The position numbers were made by a program, and so were the translations under genes. Positions 1-11,000 of a stretch of DNA of 64,000 bases are shown piece by piece. Source of the stretch: Vibrio sp. SNU_ST1. GTDB lineage: Bacteria; Pseudomonadota; Gammaproteobacteria; Enterobacterales; Vibrionaceae. Positions within the stretch are counted from its first letter, which is position 1. Each line of letters starts with the position of its first letter. The notes beneath the pieces are model-generated. The model had not been told where the DNA came from. It did no database searches and was given only the letters and a program-made list of their open reading frames with translations. The DNA lies in assembly GCF_030563405.1 (NCBI RefSeq), contig NZ_CP130748.1, positions 372,001-436,000 of the forward strand. Direction: 5' to 3'.

Positions 1-473
1 TGCCATATCGGTCTTAAGATACGGTGTTCAATATCATTGAGTGTCAGTGACTTCCCATTGACGACGATGACATCATCTCCCCATGGCCCAAAACTAAATA
101 GTCCGCCAAGTTTAGTGATGGATTTTATTGGGTAGGCATCAAGAATCAAATCGACAGTCACGGCGTTATATAGATTAACCCAATAGACATACTGTTCCGC
201 TTTTGGATAGTCGAGCGGGTCAATCTGTTCAAGTCGGCTTATGTACTGCTTCAGTTTGGTTTTGTCTGAAGAACTCACCGTTTGATATCTAACTAAGGTG
301 TGCTGACCTTGTTTTACTAAATAGTTATCGAGGAATTGTTGCCAATCTTGATGAGAAACTTGTTCAGAGTTGGCTTCATTACTTTGATCCCAGTAAGGCC
401 AAAGATCGGATTTAGGCGCAGACCAAGCTAAGGTTGAGAAAAGTAGGCTGACAATAAAAAGTAGTTGTTTCAT
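1..473 (-). CDS. DUF547 domain protein, secreted (5' part only)
   Basis: The reading frame starts at an ATG at 473, preceded by a good ribosome binding site (AGGAGA), and runs off the left edge, so only about 157 N-terminal residues are visible. Residues 1-18 form a typical signal peptide ending in AWSA. The later part, with YVYWVNLYNAVTVDLI and NDIEHRILRP, matches the DUF547 family of exported proteins of unknown function. It is transcribed in the same direction as the leu operon, but the leu terminator lies between them, so it is probably a separate unit. The function is not known, and the catalytic or binding C-terminal part is outside the window. Confidence 0.75.
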   Translation of the reverse strand, partial: MKQLLFIVSLLFSTLAWSAPKSDLWPYWDQSNEANSEQVSHQDWQQFLDNYLVKQGQHTLVRYQTVSSSDKTKLKQYISRLEQIDPLDYPKAEQYVYWVNLYNAVTVDLILDAYPIKSITKLGGLFSFGPWGDDVIVVNGKSLTLNDIEHRILRPIW

Positions 474-597
474 GGCATTCTCCTGATGACTGACTACTAA
501 GACCTTATGGACTACCATTTTCTTTCATGGTCCTTTAGTTAAATAACGAGCTTAGTCAGATAAAGACGTTAAGTTTAATAAAGACGTTGAGTCAAAT

Positions 598-625
598 AAA
601 AAAGGTTGGCACTTGGCCAACCTTT
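598..625 (-). terminator. Intrinsic terminator of the leu operon
   Basis: A 10-bp perfect stem (AAAGGTTGGC with GCCAACCTTT, loop of 5) is followed on the minus strand by a T run. It lies 22 bases past the leuD stop codon. Confidence 0.85.
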
Positions 626-647
626 AGATTTAATCAGAAATGTCTGA

Positions 648-1250
648 TTATTTTAGGAAGCTAGGAATCTTAGCTTCAAACTCAGAGATCTTATCAGCAT
701 GTTGAAGTGTAAGGCCGATATTATCTAAACCATTTAGCAAACAGTGACGACGGAACTCATCAATGTCAAACGAGTATTCTTTTCCATTCGCACTGACTTT
801 CATTGCTTCTAAATCAACGTGGATTTCAGCACCTTCATTCGCTTCAACGAACTGAAAGATTTCATCAACTTCTTGCTCTGTAAGACGAACTGGCACCATC
901 TGGTTATTGATCGAGTTACCGTAGAAAATATCAGCAAAGCTTGGAGCGATCATCACTTGAATACCGTAATCGGCAAGCGCCCAAGGTGCGTGTTCACGAG
1001 ATGAACCACAACCAAAGTTTTCACGAGCCAGTAGAATTGAAGCGCCTTGGTAGCGAGCTTCGTTCATCACAAACTCAGGGTTTGGCTGTTGGCCTGCGTC
1101 ATCTAGGAAGCGCCAATCGTGGAACAAGTGCTTACCAAAACCAATACGGTTTACTTTCTGTAGAAATTGCTTTGGAATGATCGCATCAGTATCGATGTTG
1201 GCCGTATCTAGAGGAACGACTAATCCGGTGTGTTGTTGAAAACCTGACAT
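648..1250 (-). CDS. leuD: 3-isopropylmalate dehydratase small subunit
   Basis: LeuD pairs with LeuC to isomerise 2-isopropylmalate to 3-isopropylmalate, the second leucine-specific step, in the cytoplasm. The 200-residue length is normal. The sequence carries the small-subunit aconitase swivel domain, with the conserved stretches [11 protein letters not shown] near residue 20 and [15 protein letters not shown] near residue 80. The start at 1250 has a GAGGA ribosome binding site. The gene is the last of leuABCD, 14 bases after leuC, and a strong terminator follows. Confidence 0.97.
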   Translation of the reverse strand: MSGFQQHTGLVVPLDTANIDTDAIIPKQFLQKVNRIGFGKHLFHDWRFLDDAGQQPNPEFVMNEARYQGASILLARENFGCGSSREHAPWALADYGIQVMIAPSFADIFYGNSINNQMVPVRLTEQEVDEIFQFVEANEGAEIHVDLEAMKVSANGKEYSFDIDEFRRHCLLNGLDNIGLTLQHADKISEFEAKIPSFLK

Positions 1251-1264
1251 GTTAAATCCTCTAA

Positions 1265-2677
1265 TTAAAGTTCACGAATATCGACAAAGTGACCAGCGAT
1301 CGCTGCTGCGGCAGCCATTGCAGGGCTAACAAGGTGCGTACGACCATCACGGCCTTGGCGACCTTCAAAGTTACGGTTTGATGTAGAAGCACAGCGCTCT
1401 TGTGGACCTAGACGGTCGTTGTTCATTGCAAGACACATAGAGCACCCCGGTAGGCGCCATTCAAAGCCTGCTTCGATGAAGATCTTATCCAGGCCTTCAG
1501 CTTCAGCTTGTGCTTTTACTTGCTCAGAACCAGGTACGATCAATGCTTGAACATGTTTCGCTACTTGGCGACCTTTCGCTACCGCTGCTGCTGCACGCAT
1601 GTCTTCGATACGTGAGTTAGTACAAGAACCTACAAATACTTTATCTACGTTGTATTCAGATAGCGATTTACCCGCTTCAAGGCCCATGTAAGCGAGCGCT
1701 TTTTCTGCAGATGCCTTTTCAACAGGGTCTGCAAAGCTTTCTGGTTCCGGGATTGGTGTGTCTACTGAGATAACCTGACCTGGGTTGGTTCCCCAAGTGA
1801 CTTGTGGTTTGATGTCTGCAGCTTCTAGCGTAACAACAGCATCGAACTCTGCATCAGCATCGGTTTTCAATGTGTTCCAGTATTCAATAGCTGCTTGTAA
1901 GTCTTCGCCCTCTGGAGAGAACTTACGACCTTTGATGTATTCGTATGTCGTTGCATCTGGCGCAATCAGACCTGCTTTAGCGCCAAGCTCGATTGCCATG
2001 TTACATACCGTCATACGACCTTCCATTGTAAGGTCAGTAATTGCCTCACCACAGAATTCAACCACATAGCCTGTACCGCCAGCGGCTGTTGTCTTACCGA
2101 TGATAGCTAGTACGATATCTTTTGCGGTAATGCCTTCAGCGACTTTGCCTTTTACTTCGATCTTCATGGTTTTAGCACGAGCTTGTTTTAGCGTTTGAGT
2201 AGCTAGAACGTGCTCAACTTCTGAAGTGCCAATACCGAATGCTAATGAGCCAAATGCACCGTGTGTCGCAGTGTGCGAGTCACCACATACGATGGTCATG
2301 CCCGGTAGTGTAATACCCAGTTCAGGGCCCATTACGTGCACAATACCTTGGTATTTGTGGTTTAGGTCGTAGAGCGTGACACCAAACTCTTCACAGTTCT
2401 TCGATAGCGTTTCCATTTGGATACGAGCCATCTCACCAGAAGCGTTGATGTCTTTCGTTTGTGTCGATACGTTGTGATCCATGGTTGCAAAAGTTTTGCC
2501 TACTTGGCGGACTTTACGACCTTTTTCACGCAGGCCATCAAAAGCTTGTGGCGACGTTACTTCGTGGACTAAGTGGCGATCGATATAAAGAATTGGCGTT
2601 TCGCCTTTCGCTGCAACCGCAACGTGAGCGTCATAAACTTTTTCGTATAAGGTTTTTGCTTGCTGGTTTGTCGACAT
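1265..2677 (-). CDS. leuC: 3-isopropylmalate dehydratase large subunit
   Basis: LeuC is the large, [4Fe-4S]-binding aconitase-type subunit that works with LeuD. At 470 residues it is full length. The cluster ligands are visible as the Cys in [13 protein letters not shown] and the paired Cys in [11 protein letters not shown]. The conserved [12 protein letters not shown] segment lies around residue 132. The ATG at 2677 has an AAGGAAG ribosome binding site. It is separated from leuB by 116 bases that hold an inverted repeat, and runs on to leuD after 14 bases. Confidence 0.97.
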   Translation of the reverse strand: MSTNQQAKTLYEKVYDAHVAVAAKGETPILYIDRHLVHEVTSPQAFDGLREKGRKVRQVGKTFATMDHNVSTQTKDINASGEMARIQMETLSKNCEEFGVTLYDLNHKYQGIVHVMGPELGITLPGMTIVCGDSHTATHGAFGSLAFGIGTSEVEHVLATQTLKQARAKTMKIEVKGKVAEGITAKDIVLAIIGKTTAAGGTGYVVEFCGEAITDLTMEGRMTVCNMAIELGAKAGLIAPDATTYEYIKGRKFSPEGEDLQAAIEYWNTLKTDADAEFDAVVTLEAADIKPQVTWGTNPGQVISVDTPIPEPESFADPVEKASAEKALAYMGLEAGKSLSEYNVDKVFVGSCTNSRIEDMRAAAAVAKGRQVAKHVQALIVPGSEQVKAQAEAEGLDKIFIEAGFEWRLPGCSMCLAMNNDRLGPQERCASTSNRNFEGRQGRDGRTHLVSPAMAAAAAIAGHFVDIREL

Positions 2678-2720
2678 AGCTTTTCTTCCTTGGGAGCATC
2701 AGTCCCAGTGTTTGTTTCGA

Positions 2721-2750
2721 GCCAAGTCATGCGGTTTAAGCTGACTTGGC
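2721..2750. repeat. Inverted repeat between leuB and leuC
   Basis: GCCAAGTCA at 2721-2729 and TGACTTGGC at 2742-2750 form a perfect 9-bp stem with a 12-base loop. There is no T run after it on the minus strand, so it does not look like a terminator. It could be a processing or stabilising hairpin within the leu mRNA. Confidence 0.5.
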
Positions 2751-2793
2751 TTGATATTATTTTTATGTACTTACTTATTTTTCGAGTAGTCGC

Positions 2794-3894
<1,101 letters not shown>

Positions 3895-3981
3895 TTAATT
3901 CTTGTTACTGAGCTGTTTGGCTCGTTTTAAATTTTGTCCCTAAAGCCAACAACATCGGCTCTATGGCTTTGTTATTGGGTA

Positions 3982-5529
3982 TTAAACTGTCGCGAATTTT
4001 TGCTGCTTCATTTCAGCAATAGTGTCTGCGCGTTGAATGCTATTGATAACGTGTAGCAACGCTTGACCTGAAGCTTCAACGATATCCGTTGAAACGCCCG
4101 TACCGTGGTATTTACGGCCTTTATAGTTAGCAATGATGTCTGCTTGACCTAAGCCATCCTCGCCTTCACCTTTTGCAGTAAGGTCGAACTTATCCAACGC
4201 GATTTCGTAGCCTGTTAAGCGGTAGATACATTGGTACAAAGCATCAACAGGGCCATTGCCGACAGCGGCTTCGCATTTCTCTTCGTCACCACATTGCAGT
4301 TTGATGCTGGTGGTAGACATAACACTACCAGATTGTACGCTTAGGTAGTTAAGTTTATAGAAGTCATCTTCGTCACGTAGATTCGCGAAGTGCATTAATG
4401 CTTCTAGGTCGTAATCGAACACTTGTCCTTTACGGTCAGCAAGCTTCAAGAAGTCTTCGTACAATGAATCTAGGTTGTACTCATTGTCTTTATAACCCAT
4501 AGCGTCCATGTGGCTCTTAACCGCTGCTCGGCCACTACGGCTTGTTAGGTTTAAGGCTTTGTTTTTTAAGCCAATAGACTCAGGCGTCATGATCTCGTAA
4601 GTGTTCTTGTTCTTAAGCATGCCGTCTTGGTGAATACCAGAAGAGTGGCTGAATGCGTTCGCACCGACGATAGCTTTATTGTCTTGAATCGGCATGTGGC
4701 AAAGCTGGCTAACCAACTTACTGGTACGGTGAATCTCTTTATGATCCAAGCCGGTATGAACACCTAAAAGCTCTTGGCGAGTTTTGATGATCATTGCGAT
4801 TTCTTCTAAAGAACAGTTACCTGCACGTTCGCCAATACCATTGATTGTGCCTTCAATTTGACGAGCACCCGCTTGCACAGCAGCAATTGAGTTTGCAACC
4901 GACATACCTAAGTCATCATGACAGTGAACAGAGATGATGGCTTGATCGATGTTTGGTACGCGATCGAATAGCGTTTTGATGATGCCACCAAACTCATTCG
5001 GTACTGTATAGCCTACCGTGTCTGGAATGTTGATGGTTTTAGCGCCTGCGTTAATCGCGGCTTCAACCATGCGACATAGATTGTCGATAGGGGTACGCCC
5101 TGCATCTTCACAAGAAAACTCAACATCATCGGTGTAGTTACGAGCATGTTTGACGGCTTTTACTGCCATCTCTACGACATCATCGTAGCTACGGCGCAAT
5201 TTATCTTGAACGTGAACCGTTGATGTAGAAATGAAGGTATGAATACGGAACTGGTCAGCAACTTTAAGCGCTTCTGCTGCGGCATCGATATCTTTAGCTA
5301 CGGCACGAGAAAGTGCACAAATGCGGCTATCTTTGATGTGCTTAGCGATGGTTTGTACTGACTCAAAGTCACCTGGAGAAGAGATAGGGAAGCCAGCTTC
5401 GATAACATCTACACCCAGTCTCTCAAGAGCATAAGCGATCTGTAACTTCTCTTTTACCGTAAGGCTTGCAGCCAATGCTTGCTCGCCGTCACGTAAGGTA
5501 GTATCAAAAATTATTACTTGATCGTTCAT
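3982..5529 (-). CDS. leuA: 2-isopropylmalate synthase
   Basis: LeuA condenses acetyl-CoA with 2-oxoisovalerate, the first committed and leucine-inhibited step of leucine synthesis. The protein has 515 residues. The N-terminal TIM-barrel domain shows [16 protein letters not shown] (residues 8-23) and the metal-binding [13 protein letters not shown] near residue 202. The C-terminal part fits the LeuA allosteric domain. The ATG at 5529 has an AAGGAAG ribosome binding site. It is the first structural gene after the leuL leader and attenuator, which set its transcription. Confidence 0.97.
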   Translation of the reverse strand: MNDQVIIFDTTLRDGEQALAASLTVKEKLQIAYALERLGVDVIEAGFPISSPGDFESVQTIAKHIKDSRICALSRAVAKDIDAAAEALKVADQFRIHTFISTSTVHVQDKLRRSYDDVVEMAVKAVKHARNYTDDVEFSCEDAGRTPIDNLCRMVEAAINAGAKTINIPDTVGYTVPNEFGGIIKTLFDRVPNIDQAIISVHCHDDLGMSVANSIAAVQAGARQIEGTINGIGERAGNCSLEEIAMIIKTRQELLGVHTGLDHKEIHRTSKLVSQLCHMPIQDNKAIVGANAFSHSSGIHQDGMLKNKNTYEIMTPESIGLKNKALNLTSRSGRAAVKSHMDAMGYKDNEYNLDSLYEDFLKLADRKGQVFDYDLEALMHFANLRDEDDFYKLNYLSVQSGSVMSTTSIKLQCGDEEKCEAAVGNGPVDALYQCIYRLTGYEIALDKFDLTAKGEGEDGLGQADIIANYKGRKYHGTGVSTDIVEASGQALLHVINSIQRADTIAEMKQQKFATV

Positions 5530-5611
5530 GGGGGCTTCCTTATATCGATAATGAATCGATTGCTATCCAAATTATTATTAAGAATGATGTTCTTTAAAAA
5601 GTGCCAGTTAC

Positions 5612-5640
5612 AAAAAAACCCGCTCAGTGCGGGTTTTAAT
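5612..5640 (-). terminator. Transcription attenuator upstream of leuA
   Basis: On the minus strand AAAACCCGC and GCGGGTTTT form a 9-bp stem with a 5-base loop, followed by a long T run. It sits between the leuL stop codon and leuA, where leader attenuators of amino acid operons are found. Confidence 0.85.
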
Positions 5641-5739
5641 ATTTGTGTAGTTCTTGACCCACAACTTACCCGCGCGATTGGTTCACGATAAGGAGAAGTT
5701 TCAGCAGTAGAGAGGAAGAAAAAATCATTACACAAATAT
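5639..5739 (-). repeat. Long-range inverted repeat flanking leuL
   Basis: ATATTTGTGTA (plus strand 5639-5649) and TACACAAATAT (5729-5739) are perfect 11-base complements. In the RNA the upstream arm lies immediately before the leuL AUG and the downstream arm just before the terminator hairpin. The pair could form a stem enclosing the whole leader ORF. The pairing is seen in sequence; its role is inferred. Confidence 0.55.
5666..5728 (-). CDS. leuL: leu operon leader peptide
   Basis: A 20-codon ORF lies upstream of leuA and ends 26 bases before the attenuator. The peptide begins MIFSSS, contains SLLLKLLL (six leucines within seven codons) and ends in NQSRG. That leucine density is the hallmark of a regulatory leader. 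Ribosomes stalling on these codons when Leu-tRNA is scarce would leave GCGGGT (5668-5673, the last codons) free to pair with ACCCGC in the 5' arm of the terminator, which would prevent termination. No strong ribosome binding site is seen (GGA about ten bases upstream). The pairing model is inference from known leu and trp attenuators. Confidence 0.85.
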   Translation of the reverse strand: MIFSSSLLLKLLLIVNQSRG

Positions 5740-5762
5740 CCGTAAATAAACTGTTAACACCA

Positions 5763-5791
5763 TATTTACCGTAATTTATTCTGAGCGTCAA
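5763..5791 (-). promoter_or_regulatory. Candidate leu operon promoter
   Basis: On the minus strand TTGACG (5786-5791) and TAAATA (5763-5768) are separated by 17 bases, about 35 bases upstream of leuL. The -35 is close to consensus. The -10 is weak, so the call is moderate. Confidence 0.4.
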
Positions 5792-5993
5792 ACAAGAAAA
5801 TCCAATATCAGCGTGTGTTGGTGGTGTTTTTGTTTGGTTTGTGCTGTTTTTTGTTATTTATTTGGATAAAGCGACTGATTGGTGCTTTTGTATTGGCGGG
5901 TTAGTTTATCGTTTGGCTGATGTGTAGGTTAAAACTTTGTAGTAAATCTTTTTGATGGAATGATTCACCAAAAAAATCACAAGCGTGACCAAA

Positions 5994-6028
5994 TTAATTA
6001 TTCACTTGATTAAATAGTGAGTAATTAA
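5994..6028. promoter_or_regulatory. Imperfect palindrome upstream of tetR
   Basis: TTAATTATTCACT (5994-6006) and AGTGAGTAATTAA (6016-6028) are complementary at 12 of 13 positions, with a 9-base spacer. It contains TTAATTA-type elements like those in the stronger palindrome 22 bases downstream. It may be an auxiliary operator. Confidence 0.4.
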
Positions 6029-6050
6029 TCTTCTACTGTTACGCTAGTTT

Positions 6051-6086
6051 ATCTCTATAATTAATCAGATGATTAATTATAGAGAT
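6051..6086. promoter_or_regulatory. 36-bp palindromic operator overlapping the tetR promoter
   Basis: ATCTCTATAATTAATCA (6051-6067) and TGATTAATTATAGAGAT (6070-6086) are perfect 17-base complements around a 2-base centre. A consensus -10 (TATAAT, 6056-6061) lies inside the left arm and the tetR start codon is 11 bases beyond the right arm. Position and symmetry fit an autoregulatory TetR operator controlling the efflux operon. Confidence 0.65.
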
Positions 6087-6097
6087 GGATTTTTGCC

Positions 6098-6757
6098 ATG
6101 ACGGCACGAAAAGCGGGGCGACCTCAAAAGAACTTAGATGTTCGACAGTTATTGATTGAGCATGCTCGCGATCTGTTTGTCGTTCAGCCATACGACAAGG
6201 TCTCGACGCGCCTGATTGCTGAGCGCGCGGGTGTGAATATTGCGATGATCCGTTATTACTTTGGCAGTAAGGCTGGATTATTTGAGGCGATGCTGCGTGA
6301 AACGCTACGACCAATGCAATTGCAAATGCAGAGATTGGTTGAAGAAAGCAGCCATGAGAACTTTCTTGATTTAATGCGGACTTATTATAAAGAGATGGTC
6401 AAGGTCCCCAAGTTTCCTCGTTTGATTGCTCAAGTGATGAATATGCCTCCCTCTGAAGTACAAAGAGAGTTGCTCGAAAAGGTTTTTCTCGATGTCGCCA
6501 AGCCAGCACAAGATGTCATTTTTGAAAAGCTGGTTGAACAAGGCATCTTAAAACAGAACATGGATCCAAAATTGTGTCGAGTTTCGTATATAAGCTTGAT
6601 GGTGTTTCCCTTCATTGCTCCGCCCCCTCTATTAGCAATCCATGGTATTAAGATTAATGAAGAATTTCTTAACCGTTTAATCGAACACAATATTCAATTG
6701 ATGACCGAAGGCTTTATCAACGCACCGAGCCCTTCTGCAGTGCAGGACCAAAGATAA
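6098..6757 (+). CDS. TetR/AcrR family regulator of the adjacent RND efflux operon
   Basis: A 219-residue repressor-type protein. Residues 14-60 form the TetR helix-turn-helix, with VSTRLIAERAGVNIAMIRYYFGSK as the recognition segment. The C-terminal two thirds would be the ligand-binding dimer domain. It probably represses itself and the two pump genes through the 36-bp palindrome directly upstream. Its TAA stop overlaps the ATG of the membrane-fusion gene by one base (TAATG), so all three are likely co-transcribed and translationally coupled. The ligand cannot be told from sequence. A start at 6098 gives GGA as a modest ribosome binding site. Confidence 0.9.
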   Translation: MTARKAGRPQKNLDVRQLLIEHARDLFVVQPYDKVSTRLIAERAGVNIAMIRYYFGSKAGLFEAMLRETLRPMQLQMQRLVEESSHENFLDLMRTYYKEMVKVPKFPRLIAQVMNMPPSEVQRELLEKVFLDVAKPAQDVIFEKLVEQGILKQNMDPKLCRVSYISLMVFPFIAPPPLLAIHGIKINEEFLNRLIEHNIQLMTEGFINAPSPSAVQDQR

Positions 6758-8094
6758 TGAAAATAAATAAAAAACTACTCTTCTTTCCAGCGCTTGCGGT
6801 TGGTGTTATCGGCCTTGTGACTGCGATTAGTTTAAAGCCGGATCTGCCGACTAAGCCCGCGGGAGACAGGGCTCGTCTAGTCGAAACAGTCAGTTTAGAA
6901 CAACAAATGATCGCGCCGTTGGCGGTGGGCTTTGGCAAGGTGGTACCTAAGGTCGAATGGAAAGCCATTGCCGAGGTGACTGGGCAGATTGTTTATCGAC
7001 ATCCAGACTTAGAAAAAGGGCAGATCATTCCTGCGGGTACTGAGGTACTTAAGATCGATCCCTTAGATTACGAGCTAAAGCTGGTACAAGCCGAAGCGGA
7101 TCTTAAATCAAGCCAGACCTCATTAGCTAAGTTGAGCCAAGAAGAAGATAATCTTAAGCAGACTCTTAAAATTGAAAAGAACCGCTTAGTGATCAGCAAT
7201 AAAGAGCTGCAACGTAAACAAGATCTGCGCAAGAAAGGGCTGACGTCTCAGTCTGATGTCGATCTCCAACAGCAAAGTGCGTTGTCTCAACAGAAGCTTG
7301 TATTGGATATCGATAACCAAATTGCGTTGATGCCTGATGAAAAGCGTGTCGCGGAAGCTGTGATTAAGGTGAATGTTTCTAAGGTAAAAGAGGCGCAACG
7401 CTCTTTAGATAAAACAACCATCACCTTGCCTAGAGCGATGAGAATTGCGCAGGTCGATATCGAACAAAACCAAGTGGTTAATCTTCAGCAAGAGATGTTT
7501 GTTGCTCACGGGACTAATGTTATGGAAGTTGAGGCGCAACTCTCTATTCACGATATGCAAACTTTAGCCTCGAGCTTTAATCAATTCCCTCGCGATGCTG
7601 CAGGGCTCCCTAATCCTTATGAAGCGCCAATTAAAGCGACTATTCAACTTAACAGCGGTAACCTGAACCTGAGTTGGCCTGCGAAGGTAGCAAGAATCAG
7701 TGAAACGGTTGATGAAAACCAAGCGACAGCGGGAATTATTCTAGAGATTGCTCAAGACTACTCACAACTGCAGCCAAGCAATGCACCCCCTTTGGTCAAT
7801 GGCATGTTCGTCAAAGCTGAGATAGAAGGTTTGGCCAACCTTAGCTGGGTTGTCCCAGAGCGAGCACTGCATGGCGATAAGGTTTACCTGATGGATGACA
7901 ATCAACGCTTGCAAGTCGTGAATGTTGAAGTGCTGTATCGCAGAGACAACCAAGTGGTTGTGAGTGGCAGGCTACAAACTGGAGATAAACTGGTTCTCAA
8001 TGATGTCCTGCCAGCAATCGAAGGCATGTTACTGAGAGAGTCCAACTCTGAAGAGGCTGAGCTTGAATCTGATACTCAGGAGAGCGCGTCATGA
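6757..8094 (+). CDS. RND efflux periplasmic adaptor (membrane-fusion protein)
   Basis: A 445-residue adaptor linking an inner-membrane RND pump to an outer-membrane channel. The N-terminus has a hydrophobic anchor or signal (residues 5-25). A lipoyl-like segment around VTGQIVYRHPDLEKGQIIPAGTEVLKIDP (residues 74-102) is followed by a long Lys/Glu/Gln/Leu-rich coiled coil (about 105-215) and beta-barrel domains. It overlaps tetR by one base and the pump gene by four (ATGA). No outer-membrane partner is encoded in the operon; tolC at 52.1-53.4 kb is a likely one. Confidence 0.9.
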   Translation: MKINKKLLFFPALAVGVIGLVTAISLKPDLPTKPAGDRARLVETVSLEQQMIAPLAVGFGKVVPKVEWKAIAEVTGQIVYRHPDLEKGQIIPAGTEVLKIDPLDYELKLVQAEADLKSSQTSLAKLSQEEDNLKQTLKIEKNRLVISNKELQRKQDLRKKGLTSQSDVDLQQQSALSQQKLVLDIDNQIALMPDEKRVAEAVIKVNVSKVKEAQRSLDKTTITLPRAMRIAQVDIEQNQVVNLQQEMFVAHGTNVMEVEAQLSIHDMQTLASSFNQFPRDAAGLPNPYEAPIKATIQLNSGNLNLSWPAKVARISETVDENQATAGIILEIAQDYSQLQPSNAPPLVNGMFVKAEIEGLANLSWVVPERALHGDKVYLMDDNQRLQVVNVEVLYRRDNQVVVSGRLQTGDKLVLNDVLPAIEGMLLRESNSEEAELESDTQESAS

Positions 8095-11000
8095 TCAAGT
8101 TTTTCTCTCGGCACCCAACAGCAGCAAACTTGTTGATGCTTGGGCTGTTGATCTTGGGTATAAACTCACTATCAACCATCAAGCGTGAAACCTTTCCCGC
8201 CTATGATCCGCCTTACATTATGGCGGCGATCGTTTATCCCGGCGCATCACCACAAGAGGTGGAAGAGAGCTTGTGCGTGCGAATGGAAGATGCCGTTGAT
8301 GGCCTGGCCAATATTGAAGAAACTCAATGTGAGGCGATTGAAGGCAGCGCTCGTCTTATTCTCAAATTAAATGAGAAAGCGGACATCGGCCGAATGCTGG
8401 TGGACGTGCAAACCCAGATCAACTCGATCAATGATTTTCCAACCGAGATTGAATCGCCTGTTGTTCAAGAACTGGATTGGAATGAACCGGTTGTTGATAT
8501 CGCCATCACCGCAGAAACTTCATGGCCGGAGCTTAAGGCCTACGCTGAAGACCTCAAACGTATCTTGAAGCTTGATTATGATGTTTCACTGGTTGATGTC
8601 AGCGGTTTCTCGGATCATCAATACCGTGTTGAACTGGATACCCAAGCTATTCGCCAGCTGGGTTTGAGCGTAGGTGATATTGCCGATCAGATTGGCCGTC
8701 AGAATGTAAAACTGCCAAGTGGTAACGTTGAAACACCAGACAAGAACTTTTTGATTCGTTTTGACGAGAGACGAATTACGCCTGTTGAGCTAGAAAACAT
8801 TGTCGTTGGCTCTGCGCCTAATGGATCTGTGATCCGTTTGAGAGATATCGCCAAAATAACCGATCGCTTTGAGCTTGATGAGCAGAAGGTGTTGTTTGAT
8901 GGCAAGCCATCAGCTCTGTTGAAGGTCAGTAAAAACAAAGAAGATGATGCACTACGGATCAAAGAGAATGTCACGCGATTCGTTGAAGATCAAAGCGCGA
9001 TTACTCCTGATGGCGTGACACTACAAATGACCAACGATCTCTCTTCTGTACTTTGGGATCGTCTAACCATGATGGTGAGCAATGGCTGGCAAGGTATTGT
9101 GCTGGTATTCGCCACCATGTGGCTGTTCTTCAGTTTGCGTTATTCATTTTGGGTGGCTGCGGGTCTGCCGGTTGCTTTCCTTGGTGGCTTGTTCTTAATG
9201 GTTAATCTTGGTTTGTCGATTAACATTATGTCGCTGGTCGGACTGTTGATGGCGATAGGTATTATGATGGATGACGCTATCGTGATTGCCGAATCGATAG
9301 CCTCCCATTTAGATCGGGGGCAGAGTGTTGATGATGCGGTGTATAACGGGGTAAAAAAAGTGCTTCCCGGAGTACTGTCTTCTTTCCTAACCACTGTCTG
9401 TATCTTCGGTAGCTTATTATTCCTTGATGGGGAAATGGGCGCGGTGCTTAAAGCGGTGCCTCAGGTGCTTATCTTGGTGTTGTCGCTAAGTTTAATCGAA
9501 GCATTTCTTATTCTACCCAATCACTTATCTCATTCATTACACAAAGAAAAAAATGACAAACCAGCGCTACGCTTTAAGGTTGTGTTACTTGAGAGGTTCG
9601 AGAACTTTCGTAATACCACTTTGATGAACATGGTTGAGAAAGTCGTGACGTTCCGCTACGCCTTTATGGGTGGAGTGATTACGCTGTTGTTGCTTTCGGT
9701 CGCCTTGATTGCTGGTGGCGTTGTTAAGTTTCAACCTTTCCCTGAGCTAGATGGTGATATTGCCGAGGCGCGTATCATTCTTCCGCCGGGCGCGTCATTG
9801 TCTCAAACCGAGAAAGTGGTCGACAAAATTGTCGCGTCGGCTGAGCGTTTGAACAAGCAATGGAGCGAAGAGGTTGAAGAAGGCAATACACTGGTCGAGC
9901 ATATCACCAGCCAATTCAATGCTAACGCCGATGCCAATGAATCTGGCCCACATTTAGCCACCGTACGCTTAGACTTACGCGGAGCAGAGAGTCGTAATAC
10001 GCTTATCGATGACTTCATTGATGCATGGCGAGAGGATGTGGGTGATCTAGCTGACCCGATTTCATTAGTGTTCAAGCAACCCACCATGGGACCGGGTGGG
10101 CGTGCTATCGAGATCCGAGCCAAGCATGATGATCTGGCGGAGTTGAAGTCCGCCTCTCTGGAGATTCAGGAATACCTCAACCAGTTTGATGGTGTGCATG
10201 GTGTGCTTGATGACATGCGCATGGGTAAAGAAGAGATCTTGGTGAAGCTGCGTCCCGGAGCAGAAACCTACAACGTCAATGGACAAATGATCGCTTCCCA
10301 ATTACGTTCCGCCTTTTTTGGACAAACTGCGGACGAGATTCAAATCGGCGTGGAGAATATCTCGATAGAAGTTCGCCTTGATAAAGAACAAGCAGGTGAT
10401 TTACAACAGCTGGCCAACTTCCCGATCATCACTGCAGATGGCAGCCAGATCCCGTTAGCAACATTGGCTACTTTAGATTTCCAACGTAACTACGTGCGAA
10501 TCCAGCGTATTGATGGGCTGAGAACGATCAGTATCTTTGGTGACGTTGATAATAAAAAGGCCAGCTCTTCTGCGATCTTGGCTCAGTTCCAAAAAGATGA
10601 AGTAGCCAAGCTCATTCAAAAGTACCCAGGCTTACGCTTTGATTTTGAAGGTGAAGCCAAAGATGCCGCGAAGACCGGAGCTTCGATGGGGAAAGGGTTC
10701 TTGTTGGGCTTATTCGGTGTGTTTGCGATTCTGAGTTATCAGTTCCGAAGCTACTTGGAGCCTGTGGTCGTGATGTTGGCGATTCCACTCGCCTTTATTG
10801 GGGTGGTCGTTGGTCATTGGTTGTTAGGGCATGCATTGAGTATGCCGAGCATGATGGGTTTTATATCGCTGGCGGGCATAGTGGTCAACGATTCCATCTT
10901 GTTAGTGCAGTACATTCGTCACCATGTCGATGAGGGAGATAGCGTGCATGACTCGGTGGTCAAAGCCAGTCGTGAGCGCTTTCGAGCGGTATTTTTGACC

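Larger units (their letters stand above)
5740..6097. other. Divergent intergenic region, leu leader to tetR
   Basis: This AT-rich gap of about 360 bases separates the divergent leu operon and tetR. It holds the candidate leu promoter and two palindromes next to tetR, listed separately. I see no further ORF or RNA in 5792-5990. Confidence 0.5.

Noticed and set aside
5526..5735. A 69-codon minus-strand frame over the leu leader
   Set aside because: It starts at TTG, crosses the attenuator and hides the better-supported leuL in another frame.
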